DNA of 64,000 nt from Hyaloperonospora brassicae (Eukaryota > Oomycota > Peronosporomycetes > Peronosporales > Peronosporaceae), in contig CANTFL010001450.1 in NCBI GenBank assembly GCA_947650285.1, forward strand, positions 186,001-250,000, written 5' to 3'. Shown piece after piece: positions 53,949 to 64,000 of the stretch. A model generated the notes under the pieces. The model did not search any database. It saw only the letters and a list, made by a program, of their open reading frames with translations, and had not been told where the DNA came from. A program made the translations under genes and the position numbers. The stretch's first letter is position 1. Each line of letters starts with the position of its first letter.

Positions 53949-56900
53949 GCATGCCAACGTAGAACACGGGGTGTGTGCGCAGTTTGCGCGGAAGGTTGAG
54001 CGTATAGGCAAGTCCCTTCTTTGCGACGACCGTAAAGGGTCCAATGAAGCGCGGGCGCAACTTCGTCTTGAAGACGGCGGATACTACATTTGTAGGTAGG
54101 TTTTTAGCATTGAGTAGAACTTGGTCTCCGACCTTATAACGTTCAATACAACCTCTGCCTTTGGCATCTGCTTGTTCCTTCTGCTTATCTTGGCTATCAG
54201 CCAGTGCGTCACGCACATGTCGTAAGACATTCAAGCGCGTTGCGAGAAACTCGCTTACCTGTTTTTGAACAGTAGCAGGGCTGATATCAGCAAGCCGATC
54301 GGCAACTCCTCCCCCACCAAGCCCTGAACCACGTAGTGGTAGCGTTAACGGAACGCGAGGGTGTGTGAGACCGTTCACGTAGAACGGGGTGTAGCCGGTG
54401 GAGGCATGCACAGCGTTATTCAACGCAAACTCAACGACAGGGAGCATCGAGCTCCAACGCTTAGGTGTTTCAGCGCAAACACTACGCAAGATGTCACCAA
54501 TGACACGATTAACGCGCTCCGTTTGACCATCGGTCTGCGGATGATCCGCTGTGGACATGTCCAAACGTGTGCCGAGCACCTTGAAGATGGAATTCCAAAA
54601 CTGCCCAGTGAAGCGAGGATCTCTATCAGAGACAATTGCCAACGGCAGACCGTGTTGTCGAAACACGCGATCGATAAACAGCGTAGATGTACCTTCACCA
54701 TCAATGGTGTCTGGCACCGCCGTTAAAGGAGCCATCTTGCTCAAACGGTCAACAAAGACCACAATACCCGTATTTCCATACGAATCCTTCGGTAAACCGA
54801 ACAGGAAGTCCATACTGATGGACTCCCAACACCCTTTGGGTATAGACAAACTAGCCAGCGGCGCTGCCGCATGTGGTGAGGGTTTCACCCGTTGACACAT
54901 TTCACACGTACGTACATAGGTGCTCACCCATTTGTATAGTTTGGTCCACCAATAGCATTGGCTCACAAAGCCGTAGGTCTTTTCACGACCGAGATGACCA
55001 CTCAACGCAGTATCATGTGCCTCATAGAGGATCCGATACTTCAACTCCTCATCATGAGGGACAACGATGCGAGGGGTATCCTCCACATCCGTGCTATAGC
55101 ACAACAGGCCTTGATCGATGGAATATCGATGTAACCTCGCACGTAACCGTGCCGACAATACATGTCCGAGTCCTTAAACTCCTCGCTCCCTAGAGCACTC
55201 AGCAGGGCTACACAATGTTCATCCTTGACATACGCCGTGCGGATTAGGTCAGTGACTGGTGACGACAGAGTCGTAACATGAGCAAGCTCATAGTCAGGCC
55301 TGCGTGACAACGCATCCGCCAAAGCATTTTGCTTGCCCGGCTTATACTTCACCTCGAAGTTGTACTCGGCAAAGAAGGAAAGCCAACGAGCCATTCTCTG
55401 AGAGAGGTGAGGCGACTGGGTCGCAGTGCGTATTGACGCATGATCTGTATAGATCACAAACGGCTTAGAGCCAAGAAGATGAACTCTGAATTTGACGAGA
55501 GCATACTTCATTGCAAGTAGCTCTTTGTCATGAACAGGATAGTTCTTCTCCGCAGCTTTTAGCTGTCGGGACTCAAACGCAATAACGCGTTCCCGCCCAT
55601 CATCATCTGTTTGTAACAGAGCGCTGCCTATGGCAAAGTCAGATGCGTCACAGACGACACTGAAAGATCGCTCAGGATCAGGCAAAGCCAATATGGGCGC
55701 ATGTAGGAGACTCTCCTTGACTGCTTGAAAAGCATCATGCTCAGTGCTAGTCCAGCACCATTCTACACCCTTTTTAAGGAGATTGGTCAATGGCCGAGCC
55801 ATGTCTGCGTAATTCGCACTGTACTTGTGTAAGTAATTGGCGAGGCCAAGCCACTTACGTAAGTCCTTTTGGTTCTTTGGAACCGGCCAATCAACTATGG
55901 CTTTTACCTTGGCGGGATCCGCTCTAAGGCCTTGCTTACCAATAAAGCACCCTAAAAAGGGAATCTCTTCTGCACCAAAAATGCACTTAGACGCGTTGGC
56001 GTACAAATCATTTGTGCGCATGCACTCGAGCACCGCTCGTAAATGGTCAATGTGATTTTCCACATCTGACCGACCGTTCATAGCACGACTACGGACAAAG
56101 ATGTCATCAAAGTAGGTCTGTGCATAGCCTCGGTGAGGCCGAAACAGTTGCGTCACAAGACGGTTGAATGTAGCCGGGGCATTTGATAGCCCTTGCGGCA
56201 TAACGAGCCACTCCCAGAGCATACCGCTTGGAGTGCTGACCGCTGTCAGCGGAATATCGCTTTCTCGCATGAGAAGCTGGTAATAACCATCAACTAAGTC
56301 GAGCGCACTGTACATTGTACATCCCACCATATTGTTCTGAAGAACATCCTTCCTCGGAATTGGTGTCTGAGCCGGGATGGTGGCCACACAAAGCTTATTG
56401 TAAGCATGAACAATGCGCCACTTCCCGTTGGGCTTTTTGACACAGAAGGTCTGTGTGGAATGGGGAGATTTGCTCTCACGAACCATCCCTGCTGCGTGCT
56501 TTGCACGAAAGAAGTCGTCTATGACGTCACACTGTTCCTTGGGCAAAGGCCACTGTCGTGTTACGCAGTATTTAGTTCCAGGAACCAGGTCAATTTCATG
56601 ACGCACACCTCTATCAGGAGGTAATACAGACGGTGGGTCGTGACACACCACGTCTTGAAATCCCTTTACCAAAGGATAAAACGGATCCAGCGGATCTTTA
56701 AGGATCGCAGATCCACTACGGGCATCCAATGCCGCCTTTGTGTCCTCAAGGACAGACTCGTCCAATAACGAGGATGAGTTTAACTCAATATCAGGCCGAA
56801 TGACCACTAACTCGGATAATTCTCCTGCCTGCAAGGCTTGGCTAAATTCGCCGTCAGACATCTCGTCTAGCTCAAAGATTTTATCCACGGATGGAAGAGT

Positions 56901-58219
56901 CTCAAGACTAATATTGCCATCGATCTGGCCAGTCAATCCATTGACAAGTGTATACAGTGTATTATTACTATTATCACTTCGTGACTTCTTAAACGTTGGG
57001 CGCTTAACAGTCACCACCCTACGCTGAAATCGTTCCCTCACATAAACCGTACGCCTCCTAGAGGCCGGGACAGCAAAGTCCCCATGGTTGCTATTCATCT
57101 TAGCACGCTCGATACGAGAGCTCATGTCTTGAGCGACATCTGGTAAAGTGTTACGTAACTCGAACACTTCACCCAGTGGATTTACACGTACCACTTCACG
57201 TACATTATTCGGGCCTAGCCCTAAACACTCTGGCTTCTCGCCAACAATGTCATTACTGACATTCAGTGAGGTGCCACCTCGGCCGCCCTCACTCTGTGTA
57301 ATTTCACGTGCCACCGCACTTATAGCATTAGGGCCTAGCCCTGAACACTCTGGCTTCTCGCCATCAATGTCATTACCGACATTCAGTGAGGTGCCACCTC
57401 GGCCGTCCTCACTCTGTGTATTTACACGTGCCACCGCACTTACATCAGAGAAATTACATTCTTGATGTCCCGCCCGTAGGCCAACCATGCTTGACGCATG
57501 CAGTGACTCAGTATCACAACGAGTATCACTCAACAGAGTATAACTCTCTCCAAACGCGTTAGAAGAGCTCCGCTCAATATTCATGTCAAAGACATTTGAG
57601 CTAGCTAGCTTCGACATACCAATGTCCAGCACATTGACATCTTCCGTCAATGGCTCGCGCCAATAGCGCTTTTGTTGCCTAGCAAAGGTGGGTTCATGAC
57701 TCTCCAAAGCTTCGCTAGGAACATTGCGCGTGGCGCTTACGGTCTTAGTCCTCCAATCAATCCATGGCTCATGGCGTTCAAGCCAAGCCATACCCAGGAT
57801 GAGATCATATCTCGAATCCAAATCGAGGACGAGACAACGTTCAATGCTGTCAAAGTCCAAAAACTTCACACCTAAGTTCAACGGAACTTTAGGCACCGTG
57901 ACGCGACTACCAGTCGCTAAACGAACGGTGATCGAATCACCTTCGTGCGCTTTGAGCGCTTCAGCTTATCGCTGACTTCCCTCAAGGGAACGACGTCGAG
58001 CATAGTTACATGATGCTCCTGAATCAATTAATATCGACCAGTGCTTCTCAAATCCTTTTACCGTCGCCTCGGCGACTAACAAGCCAGGCTTGTATCCACG
58101 CTCTGTGCTGGCTGGCACAGCGCTAAGTGAGGCTAATCCCTGTTTCACTTTATCTCGTAGAGATGTGACAGAACTTAGTTCTACCCCAGTAGGGCGCCCC
58201 GCGCCTACTGGGTGTCGAC
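53467..58219 (-). pseudogene. gypsy-3 pol, two lesions
   Basis: Read -1 from gag. Protease active site ILIDSGAS near 58040, then TAA at 57966-57968. The long frame 57896-55041 covers the protease end (DLILGMAWL), a low-complexity linker containing two direct repeats around CSGLGPN, RT ([14 protein letters not shown], catalytic YFDD near 56116) and RNase H ([18 protein letters not shown]). A 1-nt deletion near 55160 moves coding to 55158-53467: integrase zinc finger (CEMCQRVK), core (FVDRLSKM, SDRDPRF, QTERVNRVIGD), GPFTVVAKKG segment and chromodomain (LVKWRGYPESENSWEF). All catalytic residues look intact. Confidence 0.92.
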
Positions 58220-58226
58220 GTTTCCC
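58185..58226 (-). promoter_or_regulatory. gypsy-3 -1 frameshift signal at gag/pol junction
   Basis: Heptamer G_GGA_AAC in gag frame (58226-58220), 7-nt spacer, then 9-bp stem CCCAGTAGG/CCTACTGGG (58185-58212) with the gag TAG (58205-58207) in the 5' arm. The pol frame reads VGAGRPTG across it, matching VGAERPTD of gypsy-1. Confidence 0.75.
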
Positions 58227-59238
58227 CGTGCCATGCCAGGTTTCTGGTTGAGGCCGGGGTTTCGACTCATAGGAGTCGGTTGTTGCTTACGCAAGGGACA
58301 AGTGGGACGCAAGTGTTTAGTGCTTCCGCACATGTAACAGCGTCTCACATCCTGTCGTTGCTCCGCAACATGAAGCTCCGCTTCGCCTTCATCTTCAGCA
58401 TGGCTGAGATCCATCGGTTCTGGCTTACAGTAAGCCGAAGCCCTCGCAGAGGCCGCCCTCGCAAAGCTTGGGTTGTACCCATTCCAACCAAGTCTGGCCG
58501 ACTTGAAGTTGTGCTCAGCATTTTGAGCGACGCTCACAGCTTCCTCGAAGGTAGAGGGATGAACCCGAAAAGCCTCGGTTCTGGCCACGCCAGTGCGGAG
58601 ACCTTCCATGAAGACTGTCACGTAGACAGTCTCAGGGAGAGGGTCAGACTGCATAGCAGCCATTAGAGTTCTCAACTCTTGGACATAGTCCATTAACTCG
58701 CTCTTACCCTGATGGGTTGATAAGAAGCGTGATCGCACGCGATATGCCTGGTTAGGCGGCGAGAAAACTCGCATGAGGTCTAACTTGAGCGATTCCCACG
58801 TGGGAAACGCCAAGTTGACCGACGTGCCACACGTCAAAGCCCACTCTCTAGCTCTACCATCGAGCTTAGAGATGGCCAAAGAGACCCGCTGGTTCTCAAG
58901 TGAGATGAGACCAGAGTCCATGGCCATCTCAATCTCACGGATCCAGAGGGTCAAGTTTTCCCCCTCCTTCCCGGAGTAAAGTTTTACGTCCACCGAAGGG
59001 GACGAGGCTTAGCCTCTTCTGGTGGCATAGCCACGTAGCGTGTCGGCATAGCCGACGCTACTTGGTTTTGAACCTGGCCCAACAGGGCCGTTTCATACTG
59101 CATAAAGGCCTCGACTCGTGCATTGAGCACATCTGGGCCCTGTGCAGCTAGAAACTCCACATACTCTAGGCCTACGGCCGCGGTCAGCTTATCAAGCGCG
59201 ACCTTTTGAGCCTCAGAGAGGGGTGTGGATTGCTCCAT
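58205..59238 (-). pseudogene. gypsy-3 gag, one frameshift
   Basis: ATG 59238 (MEQSTPLSEAQKVALDKL). A 1-nt deletion near 58995, relative to gypsy-2, shifts the frame after KPRPL; the second frame, 58993-58205, holds the gag domain (LTLWIREIEMAMDSG, VFSPPNQAYRVRSRFL) and the CCHC knuckle CYMCGSTKHLRPTC. It ends GNVDTQ with CAG TAG in the frameshift stem. Confidence 0.9.
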
Positions 59239-59297
59239 CCTCGCAGAGGATCAGTCGTTACCGACTCAGGTGTAGATTGACTACTAGTGCTACCAAG

Positions 59298-59821
59298 TGC
59301 AGCGGAGCTACACAGCTCCTTAAGTCAGAGGAAGACTTTACGCTCAATGAGCAACTTTGTTTCAAAGAACCCGACTCAGAGAGTCAACAGCTCAGAGAGC
59401 TTAAAGGGTGGTTCAGAGAACCCGACTCAGAGAGTCAACAGCTCAGAGAGCTTACGGTCCCCGTTCCAGAGGGACCAAACGATTCAAATGAATCACAGCA
59501 CAGAGTGCTCGAGGACAAGCTACCTTTACAGGCGTTGCTTCTGTCCTCCCGATCAAAGACGCCTGTAAGGCACGTGTCTTATGTTGATCAAAATGGGAAC
59601 TGAATTTTATTTCTTCATTTAACCTAAAAGAACACCTTAGAACAACGTATTTAACCTGCCCTAAATAACCTCTTAAAAGATCTTGCAATCAATTGATGAC
59701 AGACACCAGTCTTCAGCAATTGATACGCTCACTGTGTTCTAATATTACCTTATAGGGTACCCCCTCTCGTGTGTGCACCACACCTATCGTCGGCTACCAG
59801 CCGACGTGTAACCCCGTTACA
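59298..59821 (-). repeat. gypsy-3 5' LTR (right) with internal duplication
   Basis: 524 bp. About 50 bp longer than its partner because a segment containing GAACCCGACTCAGAGAG is tandemly duplicated at about 59364-59403 and 59414-59453. First bases TGCAGCGG (T to C). Confidence 0.92.
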
Positions 59822-59826
59822 CCTTC

Positions 59827-60283
59827 CATACACTGTATGAGATACAAATATGGACGTCAACACTTGCTCACCCTTCATTGCGCGCTTTTGGTACCTACTG
59901 ATGGTTTTGTCGGTTGGTATGCGATGTAGTATATCGCCTAAGAAAAATTGTTTCACCGATTGCGCGATGTATTATCTGCTCAAGCACAATCGAATACGAC
60001 CCACGTAGGTTTTTATTTAAGAGGTTTAGACAGCAGAGGAGACAACTTGTAGTCAGATGGTAAATTGGAAAGTATATTAGTCTTCAGAACAATTGCACTG
60101 CATTCAGCTACTCCATCGTAGAAGCACTACGATGGTGTCGCCTCAGTCGTTTCCTCTTCATATAACCGGCTGCTGAGGTTCCACTTTCTGCGTCCGTTCC
60201 AAAACGACTATGATCAAACGTCAGCATGACGTTAAAACGTACACAAAGTGTACATTATGAACACCAAGTGTACATCATCAACA
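59827..60283 (-). repeat. copia 3' LTR (partial definition)
   Basis: On the - strand a polypurine tract GTCGGGGGAG (60293-60284) is followed by TGTTGATGATGTACAC, the expected LTR start at 60283. The far end is unresolved because the 5' LTR is outside the window and gypsy-3 inserted just to the left (TSD at 59822-59826), possibly inside this LTR. Includes an inverted repeat around ATCGTAGTGC. Confidence 0.55.
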
Positions 60284-63200
60284 CTCCCCCGACTAGAAGT
60301 CTCCAACGTTTGTCTTTGCCACGAGAAACTGAAACTTGTTGGTCGAAAGCGCCTTCGTCATAAAATCGGCAAGCTGTGACTTGGTTTCGATATACTCCAG
60401 TTGAATCACCTTGGCCTTGACTTGGTCGCGGACAAAATGATAGCGAATATCAATGTGCTTTGCTCGACTTTGATATCCTTCGTTTTTCTCAATAGCAATC
60501 GCGCTCTGGTTGTCTTCATACACAACGACTGGAGCGTCAATCTTGACTTTCATCTCCATCAATATACTCTTGGTACACAATATCTCTTAAATACACAATG
60601 ATAGTGCCACATATTCAGCTTCATCAGTACTTAGTGAGACACTGCTTTGAAGCTTCGACTTGAAAATGACTGGAGAGCCATTTATCATCACCATGACTCC
60701 AGATGTCGAACGTCGATTATCTTTGTCGCTGCCCCAATCTGCATCGCAAAAGGCACTTAACTTGAGATCACCTGGTTTGCTACGATAGCAAATTCCATGC
60801 GCTGCAGTCGACTTCAGATAGCGCAGTACACGGATGGCTGCGCTCCACTATTCTTCATTTGGTTTTTCCAAATGTCGACTTAGCCGACCCACTGAAAATG
60901 CAATATCGGGCCTTGTACCTGTCGCCACGTATAGGAGTGATCCTACCAAAGATCGATAGGGTCGATTCTCCATCTTCGGGTCTTTTACCTCGCACTTGAG
61001 CATGACTTGACCTTCCACACTTGGGTTGTATACCGTTTTCGCTCCAACTTGATTAAATTTGACGACCATTCTCCTTGACTGATCTTCAGATTCCTTGTCT
61101 GATGTGCATAATCTACCTCAATGCCGAGAATAAATCTCACGTTGCCAAGCGTCTTTAACTTGAAATGACTTGCAAGTTCGTCGGCAACTTTGTCAATTAG
61201 AAGTGCAGAGGTACCTCCAAGCAGCAAATCATCGACATACAGAGTCACGTAAATCCATGAGAGGTCTCCATCGCGACGAACGAAAACGCACGGGTCTGTT
61301 ACACATGGTACAAAGCCCATCTTTCGAAACACGTTTGAAATCGTCTCAAACCATGTTGCAGCAGCTTTTTTCAATCCATACAAACTTCTGTTGAGTTTCA
61401 AAACTTGACTCGAGTCCATGTCAACACCTAGAGGCGTAGATATGTATACATCTTCTTCCAAAATGCCATTAAGGAAGGCTGTATCAACATCATATTGCCG
61501 TATGATTATGCCAAATTGGCAACACACGGCAAGAAACACACGAACAGAGTTCATGTTGGCGACCGGTGAATATGTCTCGTAGTAATCCACACCAAGCGTT
61601 TGTGGCAAAAACCCACTTGGTTCCAATCACCTTATGACCTGGGGTTTTCTTCACTGCACTCCAGGTCTTCTTTTGAAGGAGTGCGTTGACTTCAGTCTTG
61701 ATCGCATCCTTCCACATCTTGGCTTGGGGAGAACGAATAGCCTCTTGATATGTGAGTGGTACCTCCAGCGCCGCATTTGATTGCTCATATTCGATGCGAT
61801 ATCGTTTTAGTGCTCGGTCTACTTGATCATCATTGCTTCCAGGTACGATAGCTTCAGAATGACTCAGTGGAATTATTGCTTGAGAATTGGAACTGGGTGT
61901 CAGCACATTCGCATCATTGTGTCCGCCATAGCTAGATGGTACCATCTCCGAGAATTCGGTGATATGGGTCAATCCACCTCTGGGCACAATGGCCTGTGTT
62001 GTATTCACATCCACATCCACGTCCAAGTCCACGTCAACAGGCTCCATGTTGACATCATCTATCTCGAAAGCGGGATCCGGACAGAGAGCAATGTCAGGAC
62101 TTAGATTCATGGATTCAAATTCTCTAGGAGGTGATATTGGGCGAGTGCCAATGTGATCCACCTCCATAGGTTCTTGTTCATTGTCAATTGACTCGTAGGG
62201 TAATTGAACCTGTACATCATTGTCGTCATCATGCTGATGCGCATGTTGAGTGATTTCTGGGCCACTGATAACTTCCACATATCGTGACTTAGGGAGTTCT
62301 TGAAATCCACAGACCGCGTATTTTCCACCCGTTCAGAATCATTGTTCGAAACACAATAGCCCTTTACACCTTCTGCGTAGCCCAGAAGCATGCATCGAAA
62401 TGCCTTCTTATCCAACTTGTGCCGTTTGGCTTTGTTGATGTGCGCATATCCTTGCGAGCCAAAGACTCGCAAATACGACAAGTTTGGCTTCAATTTGAAA
62501 CAAACTTCAAACGGAGTCTTGATCAGGTGTGAAGCGCATGGAACACGATTCGTTATGAATACCGCAGTGTTCATGGCTTCGGCCCACCACTTCTTCTCAA
62601 CCTGCATGTGATATAGCAGCGAGCGTGCTCGCTCCGTCAACGTCCGATTCATCCGTTCAGCCATTCCATTTTGCTGTGGCGAATACGGAACTGTTGTTTG
62701 ATGTCTTATACCAGCCTGTCGACACACTTGATTGAAGCGCTTGTTTATATACTCGCCACCATTATCGGTGCGAATACACTTTATCTTGGCCGACAATTGA
62801 TTTTCCATCATCATCTTGTATTCGATAAACATATCGGCCACTTCCGACTTGTGCGCAATGTAGTACGCGACTACGTATCGGGAAAAATCGCCAATAAAAA
62901 TGACAACAAATCTTGCTCCACCCTGCGACTTGCTTTCCATTGGACCCATTACGTCGCTGTGAATTAATTGTAGCAGCGAAGTCGTCTTCACTTCACCGTG
63001 ACTAGACTTCGGAAAAGTCTTAACCGATGACTTGCCGGACACACATCCTTCACATATGTCGTCTTGTTCATCGACAGCATCGGACACCTTTGTCATCTTG
63101 AAACCTTCAGCACAGTTCTTAGGGGTTCTTAATGCCTTTATTGGCAGATTTCCCAGTCTTGCGTGCCATATATTTGGACTCAATCATTTGACGACGCCAA

Positions 63201-64000
63201 TCTCCTGGCTGGTCTGTGCAGACTCCACTTGTTCACACTCCAGAATGAACAATTTTCCCTTCTGGGTTACTTGAGTCACCACTTCGTCTTGGGTTATGAT
63301 TTCACACTTGTTTTTCTGGAACATTATGTGTAGGCCTTTCGAAGACAAAGCAGAAATCGAGAGAAGTCTACGATCCAAACCCGGCACGTTGAGCACGTCT
63401 TCGATACGTATAGGATTCTGGTTCTTTAGTACGAATCGAATTGTCCCAACTTCGTCGGCCCTTAATGTTTCTCCATTCGCGATAGATATGTTCACCACTC
63501 TGTCAAGTGGTCGAACTTCCACTAATTCATTCTTGAATGGACACATGTGACTGCTAGCACCACTGTCAAGCAGCAATCCTTCAGCATCTTGTTCACTCAC
63601 CGTAAACGCTTGTTCTCCATTCTGCTTCTTTTCAGAATTCTTCCAGCAATCTTGCTTCTTGTGGCCCTTTTTGCCACAGACGTAGCACGTCCCGGAAAAT
63701 TTGGTTCTTGTTTCCCTCGACCGAAAAGCTTTGCCCTTGACGCTTCTCGTAGCCTTCGATGCAAGCTCATTCTTGTCCTTTCGAACAAGTCCTTCGTGCT
63801 CACGACGAAGCATCTCCTTGACCATGAACAGATCAATATCTGTCATGTTCTCGATGATCTTGACGATCTGGTCGTACTCTTCGGCCAGACTTCCTAGCAA
63901 GATTACAAGCTGTTAATCGTGCGACACTTCGTCTCCGATAGCTTGCATCGACAAGCACAGTTCATCGAACTTAAGGAAGTGTTCCATCACACTTATACTT
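60284..64000 (-). mobile_element. Ty1/copia retrotransposon, runs off right edge
   Basis: Domain order on - : gag, protease, integrase, RT, RNase H, then 3' LTR. Integrase before RT defines copia. The 5' part of gag and the 5' LTR lie beyond base 64000. Several nonsense codons and frameshifts show it is inactive. Confidence 0.92.
60293..64000 (-). pseudogene. copia gag-pol polyprotein, broken, 5' truncated by window
   Basis: gag part 64000-63500: MEHFLKFDELCLSMQAIG, then TAA at 63913-63915, then LGSLAEEYDQ and the CCHC knuckle CYVCGKKGHKKQDC. Protease LLLDSGASSHMCP near 63560. In-frame TGA at 63184-63186. Integrase 63183-62107: WHARLGN, where the second zinc His is Asn; CEGCVSGKSS; LIHSDVMGP; RTDNGGEY; PQQNGMAERMNRTL. 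A frameshift near 62280 leads to a linker with Asp/Val repeats and KMWKDAIKTEVNALLQK (62278-61620). RT 61626-60985: YYETYSPVANMNSVRV, DVDTAFLNG, YVDDLLLGG. Then 61069-60848 (GTRPDIAFSVGRLSRHLEKP) and RNase H 60580-60293 (YEDNQSAIAI, KHIDIRYHF), ending at TAG 60293. Confidence 0.9.

Larger units (their letters stand above)
52082..59821 (-). mobile_element. gypsy-3: Ty3/gypsy chromodomain element, nearly complete
   Basis: 7,740 bp with LTRs 52082-52557 and 59298-59821 and a perfect TSD, ccttc (52077-52081 and 59822-59826). Sense is -. PBS TGGTAGCACTAGTAGTC at 59279-59295; PPT TGGTGGGGGAGGG at 52558-52571. Same family as gypsy-2, but only a few lesions in gag-pol. The antisense ORF is broken by one TGA. 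Confidence 0.95.

Overview
The window looks like a TE-rich stretch of an oomycete nuclear genome (Peronosporales-like: Phytophthora or a downy mildew). The evidence is compact genes with at most very short introns, a pogo/Tigger DNA transposon, chromodomain Ty3/gypsy elements, Ty1/copia, a LINE, and an ankyrin-repeat relic of the type common in oomycetes. The species cannot be told from the sequence alone.

Layout. 1285-3523: a decayed pogo-like element with terminal inverted repeats, a TA target duplication and a spliceable intron in its transposase. 6855-7318: a solo LTR. About 9.5-26.2 kb (+ strand): a frameshifted LINE, split in ORF1 by a 7,975-bp gypsy element (gypsy-1, 13676-21650, coding on -; TSD atagc; two LTRs that read as identical). 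29550-38304: a second gypsy family (gypsy-2, - strand, TSD accgc), heavily mutated and itself split by a 1.1-kb solo LTR. 38990-40240: an ankyrin-repeat pseudogene. 41.7-50.6 kb: the only host gene island. It holds WDR74/NSA1 (+) and then, all on -, DGAT2, a free-methionine-(R)-sulfoxide reductase, an ADCK2-like kinase and an SRRM1-like PWI/SR splicing protein. 52082-59821: gypsy-3, same family as gypsy-2, TSD ccttc. 59.8-64.0 kb: a copia element running off the right edge.

The most unusual biology is in the gypsy elements. (1) All three copies carry a long ORF on the strand opposite to gag-pol. It starts just inside the sense 3' LTR and overlaps the integrase/chromodomain end of pol. Codon differences between gypsy-2 and gypsy-3 are mostly synonymous, and in gypsy-1 one 1-nt deletion breaks both overlapping frames at once, so both frames appear to be real. 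(2) gag and pol are in a -1 relation. At the junction each element has a canonical slippery heptamer (AAAAAAT or GGGAAAC) followed by a stem-loop whose 5' arm contains the gag TAG stop, conserved between two otherwise diverged families. (3) gypsy-1 is tiled nearly end to end, LTRs and coding region alike, with perfect 6-10 bp inverted repeats around 2-14 nt loops, far above chance. I know of no standard explanation.

The host genes are housekeeping: ribosome biogenesis, triacylglycerol synthesis, oxidative repair of free methionine, mitochondrial coenzyme Q-type kinase and mRNA splicing. They show no operon-like or functional coupling.
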